Shown here piece by piece: positions 21,501-29,589 of a stretch of 64,000 bases of DNA (positions within the stretch are counted from its first letter, which is position 1; each line of letters starts with the position of its first letter). Under the pieces are notes generated by a model. That model ran no database searches. It was given only the letters and a program-made list of their open reading frames with translations, and had not been told where the DNA came from. The position numbers and the translations under genes are program-made. Origin of the DNA: Gordionus sp. m RMFG-2023 (taxonomy: Eukaryota; Nematomorpha; Gordioida; Chordodea; Parachordodidae). The stretch covers positions 41,641,366 to 41,705,365 of the forward strand of contig NC_088777.1 in assembly GCF_954871325.1 (NCBI RefSeq), written 5' to 3'.

Positions 21501-22005
21501 ACGGGAAAACTTCGTTACTAAGTATTATTGTATTTCTTAATATTACATTTATTACCTTTTCGAGATATTATATTATAAATTCATTCTTTGTATTTTCCCT
21601 TTTAAACACTACTATAATTTATCAATCACCTCGCTTTTTCGTTTTTATTCCAAATTTTCTTATCTATTTCACCATATTATACAAAAAAACTAAGAAAGTC
21701 CCCTATAAATTTATTTGATGATATTCTTAATAAATAAAGGTGAAAACAAGAGAAACGCTTTGGGGGATTCCTTTTCTAAACATTTGACTCCTTCCTCTCA
21801 CTCAAGAATTTCCAATAACCAAGTCAATCATATTTCCAGTGTCAGGAATCTCAATGGATCATTAAAAGTTGATTTCCCATCTCCTAACTTAAAAAATTTA
21901 TCTTCCTTAACAAATTCCTCAAATTTCGCCACGAGAACCCACTCAGATCGATACAGTTACAAAGCTGCCATTTATAAAACGGAAACCGAAAGAAATTATT
22001 TTTGA
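3301..22005 (+). CDS. Efa6: EFA6/PSD-type Arf6 guanine-nucleotide exchange factor (14 exons)
   Basis: Spliced gene: 3301-4308, 4708-4942, 5415-6228, 13593-13786, 17486-17544, 17928-18058, 18313-18397, 18795-18879, 19051-19121, 19402-19556, 20277-20427, 21002-21145, 21401-21521, 21740-22005. The exons total 3,519 nt, exactly 1,172 codons plus TGA, with every junction phase-consistent. The family loads GTP onto Arf6 at the plasma membrane and couples endocytosis to cortical actin. Residues 1 to about 655 are low-complexity. The Sec7 domain (about 662-825) opens with LLLKRLYHLDGF and holds the catalytic glutamate in SLVGENCDRE (near residue 724) and the LNTD motif at 764-766. The PH domain (about 845-960) includes RLHHALATKSSEY, QLQTADWAIYFFQAG and the closing Trp near 954. 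A charged coiled coil follows (about 997-1065), then a Ser/Asn-rich tail. Domain order and local words match vertebrate PSD proteins. The exon 1 donor is the least certain junction. Confidence 0.9.
4309..4707 (+). other. EFA6 intron 1
   Basis: A 399-bp A/T-rich intron ending in a pyrimidine-rich stretch before TTACGAG at 4701-4707. Nothing else is recognisable in it. Confidence 0.55.
4708..4942 (+). CDS. Efa6: EFA6 coding exon 2
   Basis: Begins IDENSVPTSKLAEARFESS and ends in a His-Asp run (DANGDHDHDKE). The donor A|GTATAT leaves phase 1, which joins exon 3 to give an Asn codon. Ser/Pro-rich and without a known domain. The His-Asp run echoes NHDHDHE in exon 1 (near 4091-4109). Confidence 0.75.
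4943..5414 (+). other. EFA6 intron 2
   Basis: A 472-bp intron with a purine tract of GAAAGAAA units near 5000-5045. Otherwise featureless A/T-rich sequence. Confidence 0.6.
5415..6228 (+). CDS. Efa6: EFA6 coding exon 3 (start of Sec7)
   Basis: Acceptor TTGTCGCTAG|AT and donor AACAT|GTAAAG are both good. The exon encodes GEKIAALRASLERHRLRSRL, a basic amphipathic stretch, then a long Asn/Ser-rich linker. The last 24 or so residues, LLLKRLYHLDGF and QVARCLNN, are the first Sec7 helix of EFA6/PSD proteins (human counterpart LAKRLYxLxGFxxxDVARHL). Confidence 0.9.
6925..7348. mobile_element. hAT-type MITE, 424 bp, 8-bp target duplication
   Basis: Terminal inverted repeats CAGTGGCGTAGCTA / TAGCTACGCCACTG are perfect over 14 bp. 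The flanking direct repeat CTACCTGG is exact (6917-6924 and 7349-7356). Near 7230-7300 a GC-rich core with GGCCGAAGGC and GGCGAAGCCCCC recurs in altered form near 56140-56200. No coding capacity. The CAGTGGCG terminus and 8-bp duplication fit hAT. Confidence 0.9.
8252..8592. mobile_element. MITE nested in the large hAT element
   Basis: The ends CACAGAC and GCTCTG resemble the 125-bp MITE at 48356-48480, including the shared inner phrase GGTACCTCTGCA. The interior alternates CCGGGCCGGGC blocks with A/T runs. The flanking 8-mers ATATTTTT and TTATTCTT agree at 6 of 8 positions, as expected of an old insertion. The matching insertion is present at the same site in the second copy (60726-61017). 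Confidence 0.7.
8780..9300 (-). pseudogene. Degraded hAT transposase traces
   Basis: On the - strand, short frames read like the middle of a hAT (zf-MYM-associated) transposase, for example AITEISQWLERNISSEARKL, and further on a piece with NINIGSVEEYYKTNVPSP. Stops interrupt every frame. The match is from memory of family patterns and is weak. The traces are shared in part with the copy at 59982-61534. Confidence 0.4.
9497..9532. repeat. (AT)n microsatellite
   Basis: A run of AT dinucleotides inside the large hAT element, with one TATG interruption at its right side. Confidence 0.9.
10397..10728. repeat. Opposed C and G homopolymers
   Basis: Thirteen C at 10397-10409 and an almost pure G run at 10706-10728, about 300 bp apart in otherwise A/T-rich intron DNA. 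They could pair as an inverted repeat or form a G-quadruplex. No terminal repeats are visible to define a transposon. Confidence 0.6.
12741..12956. mobile_element. MITE-like inverted repeat element
   Basis: The left end reads AGACCTCATTTATAGTAAAC and the right end is the near-complement, GTTTACTATAAATGAGAC. A relative with the same outer repeats lies at 55059-55374. The flanks do not show a clear target duplication, so the superfamily is unassigned. Confidence 0.65.
13593..13786 (+). CDS. Efa6: EFA6 coding exon 4 (Sec7 catalytic glutamate)
   Basis: Acceptor CACTTATTTAAG|G, donor CCGAAG|GTTTAA. Encodes ERLVEEYFNEF, then IPIDAALRNFFLHVSLVGEN and the stretch with FSKYYYQFNP. These align with PSD sequences around LDQALRxFLKxLALxGETQERERVLxxFSxRYxxCNP. 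The glutamate of the GE pair is the glutamic finger that drives GDP release from Arf. Phase 1 at the 3' end. Confidence 0.92.
14108..16000 (+). mobile_element. hAT transposon, internally decayed, 8-bp target duplication
   Basis: Perfect 15-bp terminal inverted repeats, TAGACCTGTGCGCCG at 14108-14122 and its complement at 15986-16000, flanked by an exact 8-bp duplication CATATGAG (14100-14107 and 16001-16008). The subterminal regions (about 14117-14205 and 15884-15985) are dense in GCCGCCG words, striking in this A/T-rich DNA. The interior carries transposase remains on the + strand. Confidence 0.93.
14745..15400 (+). pseudogene. hAT transposase remnant
   Basis: An open stretch at 14745-14957 reads FCSIIFDLWTDHFKRRNYIT, the hAT core around the first catalytic Asp. 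Further on, IVTDAGANVKRSV followed by HHLCLGHGLHNLV is the second Asp region and the CxxH-type signature. The frame shifts between these blocks, and stops are frequent after about 15180. No convincing C-terminal dimerisation region was found, so the copy is inactive. Confidence 0.85.
16060..16482. mobile_element. hAT-type MITE, 423 bp, 8-bp target duplication
   Basis: The ends are CAGGGATCCAAA and TTTGGATCCTTG, with an exact 8-bp flanking repeat AAATAATA (16052-16059 and 16483-16490). The interior has several GGTTCGG/CCGAACC words near both ends. No coding capacity. It lies only 51 bp beyond the target duplication of the neighbouring hAT element. Confidence 0.85.
16782..16964. mobile_element. 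Short inverted-repeat element with 9-bp target duplication (MULE-like)
   Basis: Long imperfect terminal inverted repeats share GGACAGAAAT and the following GACCCG and CAAAAGT words. The flanking direct repeat ATTCTTAAA is exact over 9 bp (16773-16781 and 16965-16973). A 9-bp duplication suggests the Mutator-like superfamily rather than hAT. There is no coding sequence, so this rests only on repeat structure. Confidence 0.65.
17486..17544 (+). CDS. Efa6: EFA6 coding exon 5 (Sec7 LNTD motif)
   Basis: A 59-nt exon, acceptor CAATATTTAG|AC and donor TTTGC|GTAATA. Encodes DSLHILVCALVLLNTDFYIC, corresponding to [20 protein letters not shown] in PSD proteins. Phase 1 in and phase 0 out fit exons 4 and 6 exactly, and without it the frame breaks. 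The usual LNTDLH is LNTDFY here. Confidence 0.9.
17545..17927 (+). other. EFA6 intron 5
   Basis: A 383-bp A/T-rich intron. An open frame inside it (17658-17867) has no domain and is judged to be chance. Confidence 0.7.
17928..18058 (+). CDS. Efa6: EFA6 coding exon 6 (Sec7 C-terminal half)
   Basis: Acceptor TATATTAG|AAT. Encodes NIGKKMSCKEFITNL and then LKKLYLSIKEKPLQ, matching PSD NIGKRMTCGDFIGNL and LLKALYSSIKNEKLQWA. The donor CAAGG|GTTGG leaves phase 2. The next exon completes a Gly codon where PSD has Trp. Confidence 0.93.
18313..18397 (+). CDS. Efa6: EFA6 coding exon 7 (Sec7-PH linker)
   Basis: Acceptor AAATTTAG|T, donor ACATTG|GTAATC. Encodes AIDKNVTVDNKSG and the stretch to NSYLTL. 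It starts at the AIDEEE position of PSD and then diverges as a linker. Phases 2 and 0 fit. Confidence 0.82.
18398..18794 (+). other. EFA6 intron 7
   Basis: A 397-bp A/T-rich intron with nothing recognisable. Confidence 0.7.
18795..18879 (+). CDS. Efa6: EFA6 coding exon 8 (PH domain start)
   Basis: Acceptor TCCATTAG|CCT, donor AAAAT|GTAAAT. Encodes PPPFMKEDIAIKQGFLRRKC and then KEANGRK. IKQGFLRRK is the first PH strand (PSD: VYKHGALVRKV). Phase 0 in, phase 1 out. Confidence 0.9.
19051..19121 (+). CDS. Efa6: EFA6 coding exon 9 (PH domain)
   Basis: Acceptor TATTTTCAG|CA, donor AACAAG|GTAAAA. Encodes FIRRNWRTFFATLRGRILYL, the classical PH pattern (W, F, LxGxxLYL) seen in PSD as RGWKSFHGILKGMILYL. 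Confidence 0.93.
19402..19556 (+). CDS. Efa6: EFA6 coding exon 10 (PH domain)
   Basis: Acceptor ACTATTAG|GGC, donor GCCGG|GTTTTA. Encodes SIRLHHALATKSSEY and QLQTADWAIYFFQAG, very close to PSD SIHHALATRASDY and YLRTADWRVFLFQAP. This is the best-conserved block of the gene. The donor leaves phase 2. Confidence 0.95.
19557..20276 (+). other. EFA6 intron 10
   Basis: A 720-bp intron, most of it made of the tandem duplication described at 19751-20312. The first repeat unit carries a copy of the exon 11 acceptor and the first 35 nt of exon 11. Confidence 0.8.
19751..20312. repeat. Recent tandem duplication spanning an exon boundary
   Basis: Two nearly identical units start at 19751 and 20037 (period 286). 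The second lacks about 12 bp near the CACAATCATA word and has a 2-bp insertion. Both units end within EFA6 exon 11 coding sequence (GGAAAACTGGATCGAATCAA at about 20016-20035 and 20292-20311). Only the second runs on into the real exon. The high identity indicates a young event. Confidence 0.93.
20277..20427 (+). CDS. Efa6: EFA6 coding exon 11 (PH domain end)
   Basis: Acceptor TAAAAG|C, donor AATATG|GTAAAC. Encodes NLIDMENWIESINLISATLS, the last PH helix with its Trp, then KKFHKPLLPSLP, matching PSD SLEQMQSWITRINVVAAMFS and KKFSRPLLPSA. Phase 2 in and phase 0 out. Confidence 0.94.
20428..21001 (+). other. EFA6 intron 11
   Basis: A 574-bp intron containing the palindromic dispersed repeat at about 20630-20890. 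The remainder is A/T-rich and empty. Confidence 0.75.
20630..20890. repeat. Palindromic dispersed repeat
   Basis: The left arm contains ACCGGAAATGTATTTT and TTAGACCTACTCTGTAATTT. The right arm is the approximate complement (GGAATACATTTCCAAG near 20871). The same arms recur at 49630-50002, 51230-51420 and 56510-56770, and as a half unit near 43030-43115. Non-coding; probably an old foldback DNA element. Confidence 0.65.
21002..21145 (+). CDS. Efa6: EFA6 coding exon 12 (coiled coil)
   Basis: Acceptor AAATTAAG|CTG, donor TATGAA|GTTATA. Encodes LDQLKQHEYKVIEFEQELQI and ends with HFKERENYYLYE. Heptad-like and charged, matching the PSD segment that begins LSQEEQVRTHEAKLKAMASE. Phase 0 on both sides. 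Confidence 0.9.
21401..21521 (+). CDS. Efa6: EFA6 coding exon 13
   Basis: Acceptor AACGAAAG|TTG, donor CTAA|GTATTA. Encodes LKRYKTYATILQRKLMKRRA, matching PSD KSRYSTYAALLRVKLKAG, then a Ser/Thr-rich turn. It leaves phase 1. Confidence 0.9.
21740..22005 (+). CDS. Efa6: EFA6 coding exon 14 (terminal)
   Basis: Acceptor AATAAAG|GT completes a Ser codon. The exon encodes a Ser/Asn-rich tail that includes SFSKHLTPSSHS and ends in ERNYF before TGA at 22003-22005. No known domain. Confidence 0.82.
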
Positions 22006-22118
22006 AATATCAAAAAGTATTTGAATTTTTATTATAGAACAATAACATTCTCCTTTTAGAAATAATTAATGTACAGTTCAGATGTAGTATTTTTTAATCG
22101 CGAAGAAATATGTTGTGC

Positions 22119-22146
22119 AATAAATCTATGCTTTTAAATAAATAAA
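22119..22146 (+). terminator. Candidate polyadenylation signals for EFA6
   Basis: AATAAA occurs at 22119-22124 and again at 22141-22146, about 115-140 bp after the stop codon. In A/T-rich DNA this word is common, so the assignment rests on position. Confidence 0.5.
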
Positions 22147-23635
22147 GTATGAGAAGTTATATCTATTTAAATGATAATTTGCTATAATCATTTATAAATA
22201 TTTTTTATGCTTATTTATATTTTGCTTTTTTACATATATTGTCTATTTCTTTTGATATACCACCGTTTTTATAAGCTATTTTAAAAAAAATATCCTCGAT
22301 GTTATAGTAAGTATTATTGTACAATACAAATTGTTTTTCTATCAAAATTATCTAACTTAAAAGAATATCAAATCAAGCCATATAAAATAGGAATTATGGT
22401 TTAGTGCAATTCCCACCAGCAAAAATCAAGCAAATTTTACGTTTGTTATTAAATTTCCATAATGCCATGAAATCAAATATTATATATCATATTTGATAAA
22501 ATAATTTATATAGGCGTATATAGCGCATTAATATGTTTATTTATTTCCTATATTATTGGGGAAAAAAGTTTAAAAATCAAGTTTATTTTAAAATATTTGA
22601 TTTATAAAAATCAAAAAATGTTTATTAAATCATTTTCTATCATATTTTTATTGAATTCATTTTTCAATTAACATTGTAGATTAATCCATATAAATGATAT
22701 ATTTGATAGTGCAAAAAATTTTATATGGAATTATAACTTGACATAAAATAAAGAAATTGTAATAATACATTTGTAAATTATTACTTTTTGACAAAGTACA
22801 TGTAATTTCAATTATTTTCATAGGCAGTGTTAGATTAACATACGAGTCATCATATTTATAATAAAAATAGTAATATCACTACTATAAGAATTATATATTT
22901 TTTATTTATTACAATTTTGTCATTCATTTAAAAATTATCAGAATTAGATGCCTGTAATGGGCAGTTTTTACCCCGCCCATTCTACGCACGGGCATAGGCG
23001 AAGTTTTTAAAAGATTTTACAGGTCTTTATTCATATCCTTCATTAAATCTTTTCAAATCCATTTCCATCATCTATCCCAATTGTTTTAAAGTATAAGATA
23101 TCAAATTTTATATGAGTTTTACATAACGACTATCATTTCATTTAGTCATAACAACATGCTATATAGCCTCATCTATATCATTAATAAACCCTGGCAATAA
23201 AAAAAATATTATTCAATTAAAGTCATTTAGATACCATGAGTTTAAATAAAAGATGCGCCATAACTGCCAGGTCACGATATTTAAAATTACTTTTTGTTTC
23301 AACCAGATCCGTGCTTATTTTTTATGAACAAATATATATTTACTTTATTCAAGGTTTAAAAGATTTCGGGTCGGCTAAGAACAAAATAAATATTGCAAAA
23401 ATTGCTGGCGGACCGCCCCGAGATATGTGGTTAAATTAAATGGAAAAACTAATAAATAAAGCAAAGTATTAGTTGCATCTTACGAATACCTTTTTATAAA
23501 TATAAAATAAAAAAAACAGATAATTATAGGGATCTTCGTTCAAATATATTGAGTGATTAAGAGCAATCAGTTAATATTAAAATGAACCTGATAGAAATTC
23601 AGGTAATTAATGTGCTATAATTCCTATTTAATATG
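22147..23635. other. A/T-rich intergenic stretch
   Basis: No exon is recognisable. A GC patch near 22950-23010 (GGGCAGTTTTTACCCCGCCC) stands out. The open frame 23236-23439 ends IAKIAGGPPRDMWLN, faintly like the end of a Myb/SANT domain of a Harbinger element, but this is too short to call. Confidence 0.45.
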
Positions 23636-23639
23636 AATA

Positions 23640-24480
23640 GCTAGTTTTCTTTGGGTACCCTTAATTCCAATCCTCTACGGTCTTCTATCATATACCATGT
23701 CCGCTTTAGGTTTAGGCTCAGTAAATCTTTGACTATTATATATTTCCATCTTTTATTTAGACACCTTTTACGCTTCTCCAACTCGCTATTTCTATTCCAA
23801 TATATCTCAACTCTCCCCTTTCCACATGACCAAACCAGCGTAATCTACTTTCCTTCATCTTAGTTTTAGCAACGTTCCCCTAATGACTATTCCTCACTTG
23901 CTTCTTAGATTTACCAACATCTATCTAAACTTTCTTATTTATGTTATACCCCCTAACATTTTCCTCTAATTTTTGTGCACCTCAGCATTCATCTCCATAC
24001 AATGAAACCAGTCTAATCACTACGTATATCTTCTCTTAACATTTACTCTTCTACTTTTATTTTATAGAACTCAGCTCATAACTCTTCCCTTTCTCCAGGC
24101 AATCTTAATTCTTCTAGGTAAATCTCATCGACCCTACTGAAAAATCAATTCCTTCCAGTTTTCAATCACCTATTTTCAGATAACGTTCTACTTTATACAA
24201 CGGATTAGATTTATACATATAAGTTGTTTTATTTCAACATACCCTTATTTCAAATTTCTTCACCCCTTTCGTGAACTTTTCAAGCCTCCCCCTTTTTTTA
24301 AATTAATACCACATAATAATACATCATCCACAAATGTTACTTACCTTAGATTTACAAAATTCAGGTTTACAGTTATTATATTAACTAGATAGACGAATGG
24401 GCTTAAATCTGGCCCTCGATGTAACCAGATATTAACTTTCAGACCGTTCCGCCACTATTGTTATAGTTTCATTATTATTG
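23640..24480 (-). pseudogene. LINE reverse transcriptase C-terminal remnant
   Basis: On the - strand the piece FVDDVLLCG (near 24340) is a degraded RT catalytic box. Further on, KMKESRLRWFGHVERGE (near 23840-23880) is the thumb/C-terminal phrase typical of RTE-like LINEs. Stops and frame changes are many. Most of the element upstream of the RT catalytic box is missing, and it abuts the gypsy fossil. Confidence 0.75.
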
Positions 24481-24488
24481 TAGCTGAT

Positions 24489-26075
24489 TGATTGTATATC
24501 ATGTATCATTGAAGGCATCATCACAAATTTGAATACCTCTTACTTTAATATGAAAATAGGCATCTGAGAGATCCAATATTGAAAATTCCTCTCCTTTTCC
24601 CAAAGTGGCTAATAAATCTTGGATTCTTGGTATTGGATATGAATAAATATTAATATTTTGATTTATAGTTCTTTTAAAATACCCGCAAATTCTTAATGTT
24701 TTATCTTTCTTTTGAACAATTACTATGGGTGATGCATAAAGTGAATGATTAATTTTTTCTAGTACTCCTATTTTTTGTAATCTACTAAATCTTCTTCAAC
24801 TTTATCTTTTAATGCGTATGGTACGGGACGTGATTTACAGAAAATTGGTTTCTCGTTTTTCATATATATATTTGTGCCTTATAATCTTTCAAGCAACCTA
24901 ATTCTTTGGTAAATAATTGAGGAAATTTATTTTGTATATTAATATTATTTATTTGCATGGTCCTTTCAGGTAATTCAGTCATTTTTGGAAATTTAATTAT
25001 TTAATTTCTTTCCATTAGATTTTTGGTATATCCTTTTGTAATTATGAGAGATAGTTCTAATGTTCGCCCTTTATATTGTACTTTTACTACAGTCTGACCT
25101 AATAGTGGTATATTGGTTCCTGTATAACTTTTAAGTTTTAACATGCAATTTGTTAATTCAGGATGATTAAGTTTATTTTTCCAATCTATTTCGTTAATTA
25201 TACTGACCCCATCTCCAGTATCCAATTCCATTCTTATATCGCTGTTGTTTATTTTGACATCCACCCAAAATTCTGGATTATATTCGTTTGTTTTATTATT
25301 AATAAAATTCACTATTTCTTTTCTATAGACTCGAGCAATGTGCTTTATTTTGTTGTATTTATAACAAGTGGCATTCTTGAAAAGACAATTTTTCCTTCTG
25401 TGGTTTCCGCCGCAGGAGTGGCATGGATTTGGTTTTTTGTAGCTCGAATTATAATTATTATATGATTTTGATTGTTTATCATTATCATTATTAACTTTTT
25501 TAATTTTATTTATATTATCATTAGGTTCCTCTTCAATGATCGATTTAAGTTTCATCATTTTGTATTAATTTTGTATTTTTTATTGCTGTTTCTATTGCAG
25601 TAGCTATCTGAATAGCTTTATTTATGTCTATATCGTCTTCGGATAGTAATCTTTGCAAAATATTTGGAATTTTTATTCCGAATATAAATTTATCTCTTAA
25701 TGCAGTATTTAAATATTCCCCAAAATCACAAGTCGTTGCTAGTTTTCGTAGATTTTGTATATAGTCTATTAGTTTTTCATCATTTTGTTGATTATATTGA
25801 TAAAAATTATATCTCTCTACTATTATATTAGGTTTAGAATGAAAATGCTTGATAAAAATATTATGTATTTCTAATACCTCTTTGTTTCCTGGACTATCAG
25901 GTGCACATAAATTTACCAGTATTTTGTAAGTATCACACCCTATTGTTGTTAATAACAGAGATTTTTCTTGTGATGATGTTAAACTAGGTTGTGTGTTTTT
26001 AAATTCTTGAAATAAGTTGCAACAATCTTTGTAACACAGATTTGAATCCGTTCGACTTTTTATAGACTGCGCCAT
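24489..26075 (-). mobile_element. Ty3/gypsy retrotransposon fossil
   Basis: A - strand LTR-retrotransposon relic. Parts seen in order: gag-like region (about 25545-26075), CCHC zinc knuckles and a protease-like segment (about 25001-25558), and the beginning of a reverse transcriptase with the FSILDLSDAYFHI-type motif (about 24500-24660). The rest of pol was not found and LTRs were not recognised, so it is broken, with at least several interruptions plus loss of the 3' half. Open frames of 176 and 185 codons survive, so it is moderately old rather than ancient. Confidence 0.8.
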
Positions 26076-27384
26076 TTGTAATGTATTTTTCTTATTCTTT
26101 TACTTTCGAATTCATCTTTTATTATTCAAATTAATCTCCAAATATATAATAATAATAAAATAAACATTTTACAAAAAATTACAAAAAACAACAATTTAAT
26201 ACACATCACCAATGACGGTTTTAACCGCGCTCATAGCAGACTATTCGAAGTCCATGTATATATATAATGGATCAGGAAATAAATCTTTTTCTTGACATTT
26301 AGACAGTAATATTTCGAATATTTTTTCATAAATATATTGTTTTTTTTGAGTACACAATAAACAGCGGTGATAAAAATATTGTTTATTGTTACTTTAATGA
26401 TAGGGCTATAATTGATAGAAAATATTTGGGTCGGATCGATGGCAAAATTTGGCGTCATCCATAATACCGATGCTGTTCGATATTTGATATAAAATAAAGA
26501 TAAAGATTTAAAATGACTTAAAGCTAAAAATGGGAAGAACAATATAAATTGAGAAAAAAGTTTAAGTAATGAAACTTTGACAAGAAAATTTTTTTATAAA
26601 AATAACGATTTCCCTTTTTTTGAATGGGAATTTTCCAGGGGTTTTTTACGGGAGTTTCTATTTTCCGGGGTTTTTTTTCCTATTACCTAAATAAATATGT
26701 ACCGATGACACCACATAGGGAATATTATGGCATAGCAATGACATAGATATATGCAAAAAATTTTAATATAGATATAGATATTGAACATTTAAAATTTTAT
26801 TTATTTTAAATTACCATAATTGATATTATCAATTTTATTTATGTTAATTTTTTTATAATAAAAATTATCTTCGATATGGTTTATAAAGTTATAAAAATGC
26901 ATTTTTATAAAGATGAAGGTAATTGTGTGCAAAATTAATTTTAGTCTTACTAGTAGTTTTATTTTAAGTAATTATTGACTTAACAGTAAATGGAAGTTTT
27001 TTTTAACGAAATGGGCAAAACGTAAATTGGTTTTATCTATAATCATTTCGTATTACTTGAAAATTCGCAAATAAAATTGAAATTCCTGAATCCCCGCTCC
27101 TTTCTTCCCAAAAATGAATGCACGTAATATAATAATTTTTTCAAATATAACCTGGTCAAAGGTTTATAAAAAGTGAAAAAGTCCTGTAATCAATTTTGCG
27201 TATAAAACACTTCGCCACTTAAGAATAATTTGGATACAATTATATTATGTCATAAACCTATATAATAAGAAATATCTTTTACAATTTTTGTATGAGATTT
27301 AGAAATTCTATATTTTTTAAAAAAAAGTTGAATACAAAACTAGTAATAAATTTGTTTAATAATTTTAAATAATATATAAATGAG
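26076..27384. other. A/T-rich intergenic stretch
   Basis: No gene can be supported. The open frame on the - strand at 26231-26542 has no recognisable domain and may be the 5' region of the gypsy fossil. Near 26620-26690 there are GGGG/TTTT-rich phrases (TTTTCCAGGGGTTTTTTACG) resembling MITE interiors. Confidence 0.4.
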
Positions 27385-27540
27385 TGAGCCATAAAAAAAA
27401 TAATAAGACGTGAGTCCAAGACTCAAGTTCAGAAGTCATGTCTCGACTTGAGTATTAAAATTGAGTCGACTAGTCCCAAAACTTGACTTGAGTTCCGACT
27501 AAGCCGACTCGCCTGAGCTATTTAACAATATAACTTATAC
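27385..27540. repeat. GAGTCGACTTGAG-type repeat
   Basis: Direct and inverted copies of the words GACTTGAGT and GAGTCGACT are packed in about 150 bp. The same vocabulary is found inside the hAT element at 42610-42725. Probably the terminal region of a related non-autonomous element; its borders are not resolved. Confidence 0.55.
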
Positions 27541-27567
27541 TTATTAGAAGTCGCCACAGGTTAATCC

Positions 27568-27750
27568 AAACCGACGGAAATTTTTTATAGAATTAACATA
27601 ATGATTTTAACAAATTTCCCGGCTTGTAATATTTTAATTTTGAAAACAACATAAATTTATTCTCGAACCGATGGAATTTTTTTATAGAATGAACATAGTT
27701 GAGCAAATTTCCCGGCTCATGATAATTTATTTTGAAAACGACATTATTTG
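27568..27750. repeat. Two-copy imperfect tandem repeat, period about 96 bp
   Basis: Unit 1 starts near 27569 (ACCGACGGAAATTTTTTATA) and unit 2 near 27666 (ACCGATGGAATTTTTTTATA). Both contain CAAATTTCCCGGCT and end with TTTTGAAAAC. Non-coding. Confidence 0.75.
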
Positions 27751-27784
27751 AAAATATAGCTTGTTTGTTACTCTCAGACAATAG

Positions 27785-27985
27785 CGTCACTAGGGGGGAA
27801 GCGCAGGGACTCGAGCCCCCTGAAAAATTTGAAGAACCCCCTCAAAATTAAATTTTTTTTATACCACTAAAAAATTAAGTAATTTTGGATAATTTAGCAT
27901 TAGGGGGGGGGGGAGGTTTTAAAAATAATTTAAAATTTTTTGAGCCCCCTGAGATTGTAAAGGCTACTCATTGGTTGTCATCATC
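27785..27985. repeat. Degenerate transposon-like GC patch
   Basis: Begins AATAGCGTCACTAGGGGGG, reminiscent of hAT termini, and contains two inner GAGCCCCCTGA words about 130 bp apart with a G run between them. No matching right end or target duplication was found. Confidence 0.35.
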
Positions 27986-28252
27986 ATTGTTTAGAGTTAT
28001 CATTATCATTTATATAATTGAAATAAAATAAATCGAATATTGGAATATAGAATATTGAATTGAATTGTTTATAATAAGATAAGATTAACTACAATAAAAT
28101 AGAATTAATCCTCTTTTTTGCGTTTTATATTTTAGGTTTTTATTTTATTTAATATTTATTAAAAATTGTTTCATGTTTCATAAAATACTTTGTTTATTTA
28201 TTTATCTATATAATTTTTATATTCATTTTTGTTTATTAAGTAATCTTTATCC

Positions 28253-28320
28253 CCGGGGTGGCCTAATGGGTTATGATGTATGCTTAGAAACTGGAGGACG
28301 CAGGTTCAATCATGGTAAGG
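28253..28320 (+). repeat. tRNA-like head of the LINE (pol III A and B boxes)
   Basis: TGGCCTAATGGG fits the pol III A box (TRGCNNARYNGG) and GGTTCAATCATGG resembles a B box (GGTTCGANTCC), about 45 bp apart as in tRNA genes. It begins directly at the target duplication, so it inserted together with the LINE. It cannot be folded by eye into a complete tRNA and no anticodon arm is convincing. Confidence 0.65.
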
Positions 28321-28573
28321 AGCATAAAAAAATTCAGGTTTTTCTTCGATGACTGATGTGTAAAGACATCTGGTAAGATGAATCTCGGAGCTTAGAGATG
28401 ACATCCCGGTCACCGACAGGCCTGGACAGCCGGGTGCTAAGGATACTTGTCCAATAAACAAAGTGAAGGAAACAAATGAAAATATGAATATGAAAGCTAG
28501 GGCGATCCTTCCAAGCGACGTGCAGGGTATAGACCTCCATCCTGCGAAAAGTAAAATAAAGGTCAAAGAAAAA

Positions 28574-29350
28574 AAGACAAGGTTAGCAAGTTTGAATATT
28601 GGGACTCTTAAAGGTAAAACGAGAGAATTGGCATCAATGTTGAACAAGAGAAAAGTTGATATAGCGTGCATACAAGAGACGTAATGGAAAGTTCAGAAGA
28701 CTTTAATGATTGGAGATGGGTATAAATTGTACTATAATGGAATTGTTAGCAATAGGAACGGTGTCGAGATCATCCTCAGTCAAGATCTAATCTCCCAGTA
28801 GTAGAAGTCAACAGGATCTCTGATAGACTAATGAAGATAAAACTCTGCATTAGTCAATCAATACTACACATCCTTTCAGTATATGCTCCTCAAACGGGTT
28901 GCCAGGAAGAAGAGAAAGATGACTTTAGAGCTACCCTTGATGAAGCTGTAATGGAAATCCCTAAGGATGACCTAGTCATAATAGGTGGTGACTTAAATGC
29001 GCATATGGGAAAAGTAAGAGATAGCTACAAAAGGCATCATGGTGGTTTTTGATACGGAGAAAGGAATGATGAAGGAGAGCATGTACTGAAATTTGTGCAA
29101 GCCTTCGACCTTGTAACCAACACCTACTATAGGAAAAAAGACAGTCATTTAATAACATATGAAAGTGGTACAAGGAAAACACAGATAGATTACATGCTAA
29201 TCTCTCGTAGAAGATTAAAAGATGTAATAGACTGCAAAGTCATCACAGGAGAAGATATAGGCGCGCAACACAAGCTACTAGTCATGGATTTAAACATCTC
29301 AAATAAATCCACTCATAATAAGATAAAACTTGAACCACATCAAATGGGGT
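28574..29350 (+). pseudogene. LINE endonuclease domain
   Basis: Endonuclease/exonuclease/phosphatase fold pieces: SLNIGTLKGKTRELASML and CIQET (28670s), ISQSILHILSVYAPQTGC, VIIGGDLNAHMGKV (catalytic Asp-x-Asn), and a region ending KVITGEDIGAQHKLLVMDLN. A TAA replaces the usual Arg/Lys after CIQET (28681-28683). Another break lies near 29052 (GGF then TGA). Confidence 0.85.
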
Positions 29351-29589
29351 AAATTAAAAACAATGACAGATGCCTTTGCAATCAATTCAAACATTGTAAC
29401 ATTAGATTCCTCACAAGTCAGTGAAAAAAACAGACCTTTCATCGGAGGTAACAAATCATACAGTGGGGGAATGAAGAGGTACAAATCACTATACAGGAGA
29501 AAAAAGCTCTTTATAAAATATGGTTCAAATCCAAAAACCCAGATGACAAGACAAGATACAAAAAATCCAAGAGAATAGCTACAAAGGCG

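Noticed and set aside
23236-23439. Host gene or Myb-domain exon
   Set aside because: Only a five-residue GGPPR word recalls the Harbinger Myb-like protein. The rest is unremarkable.
28253-28320. A functional tRNA gene
   Set aside because: A and B boxes are present, but no convincing cloverleaf or anticodon arm can be formed, and the LINE target duplication includes it as part of the element.
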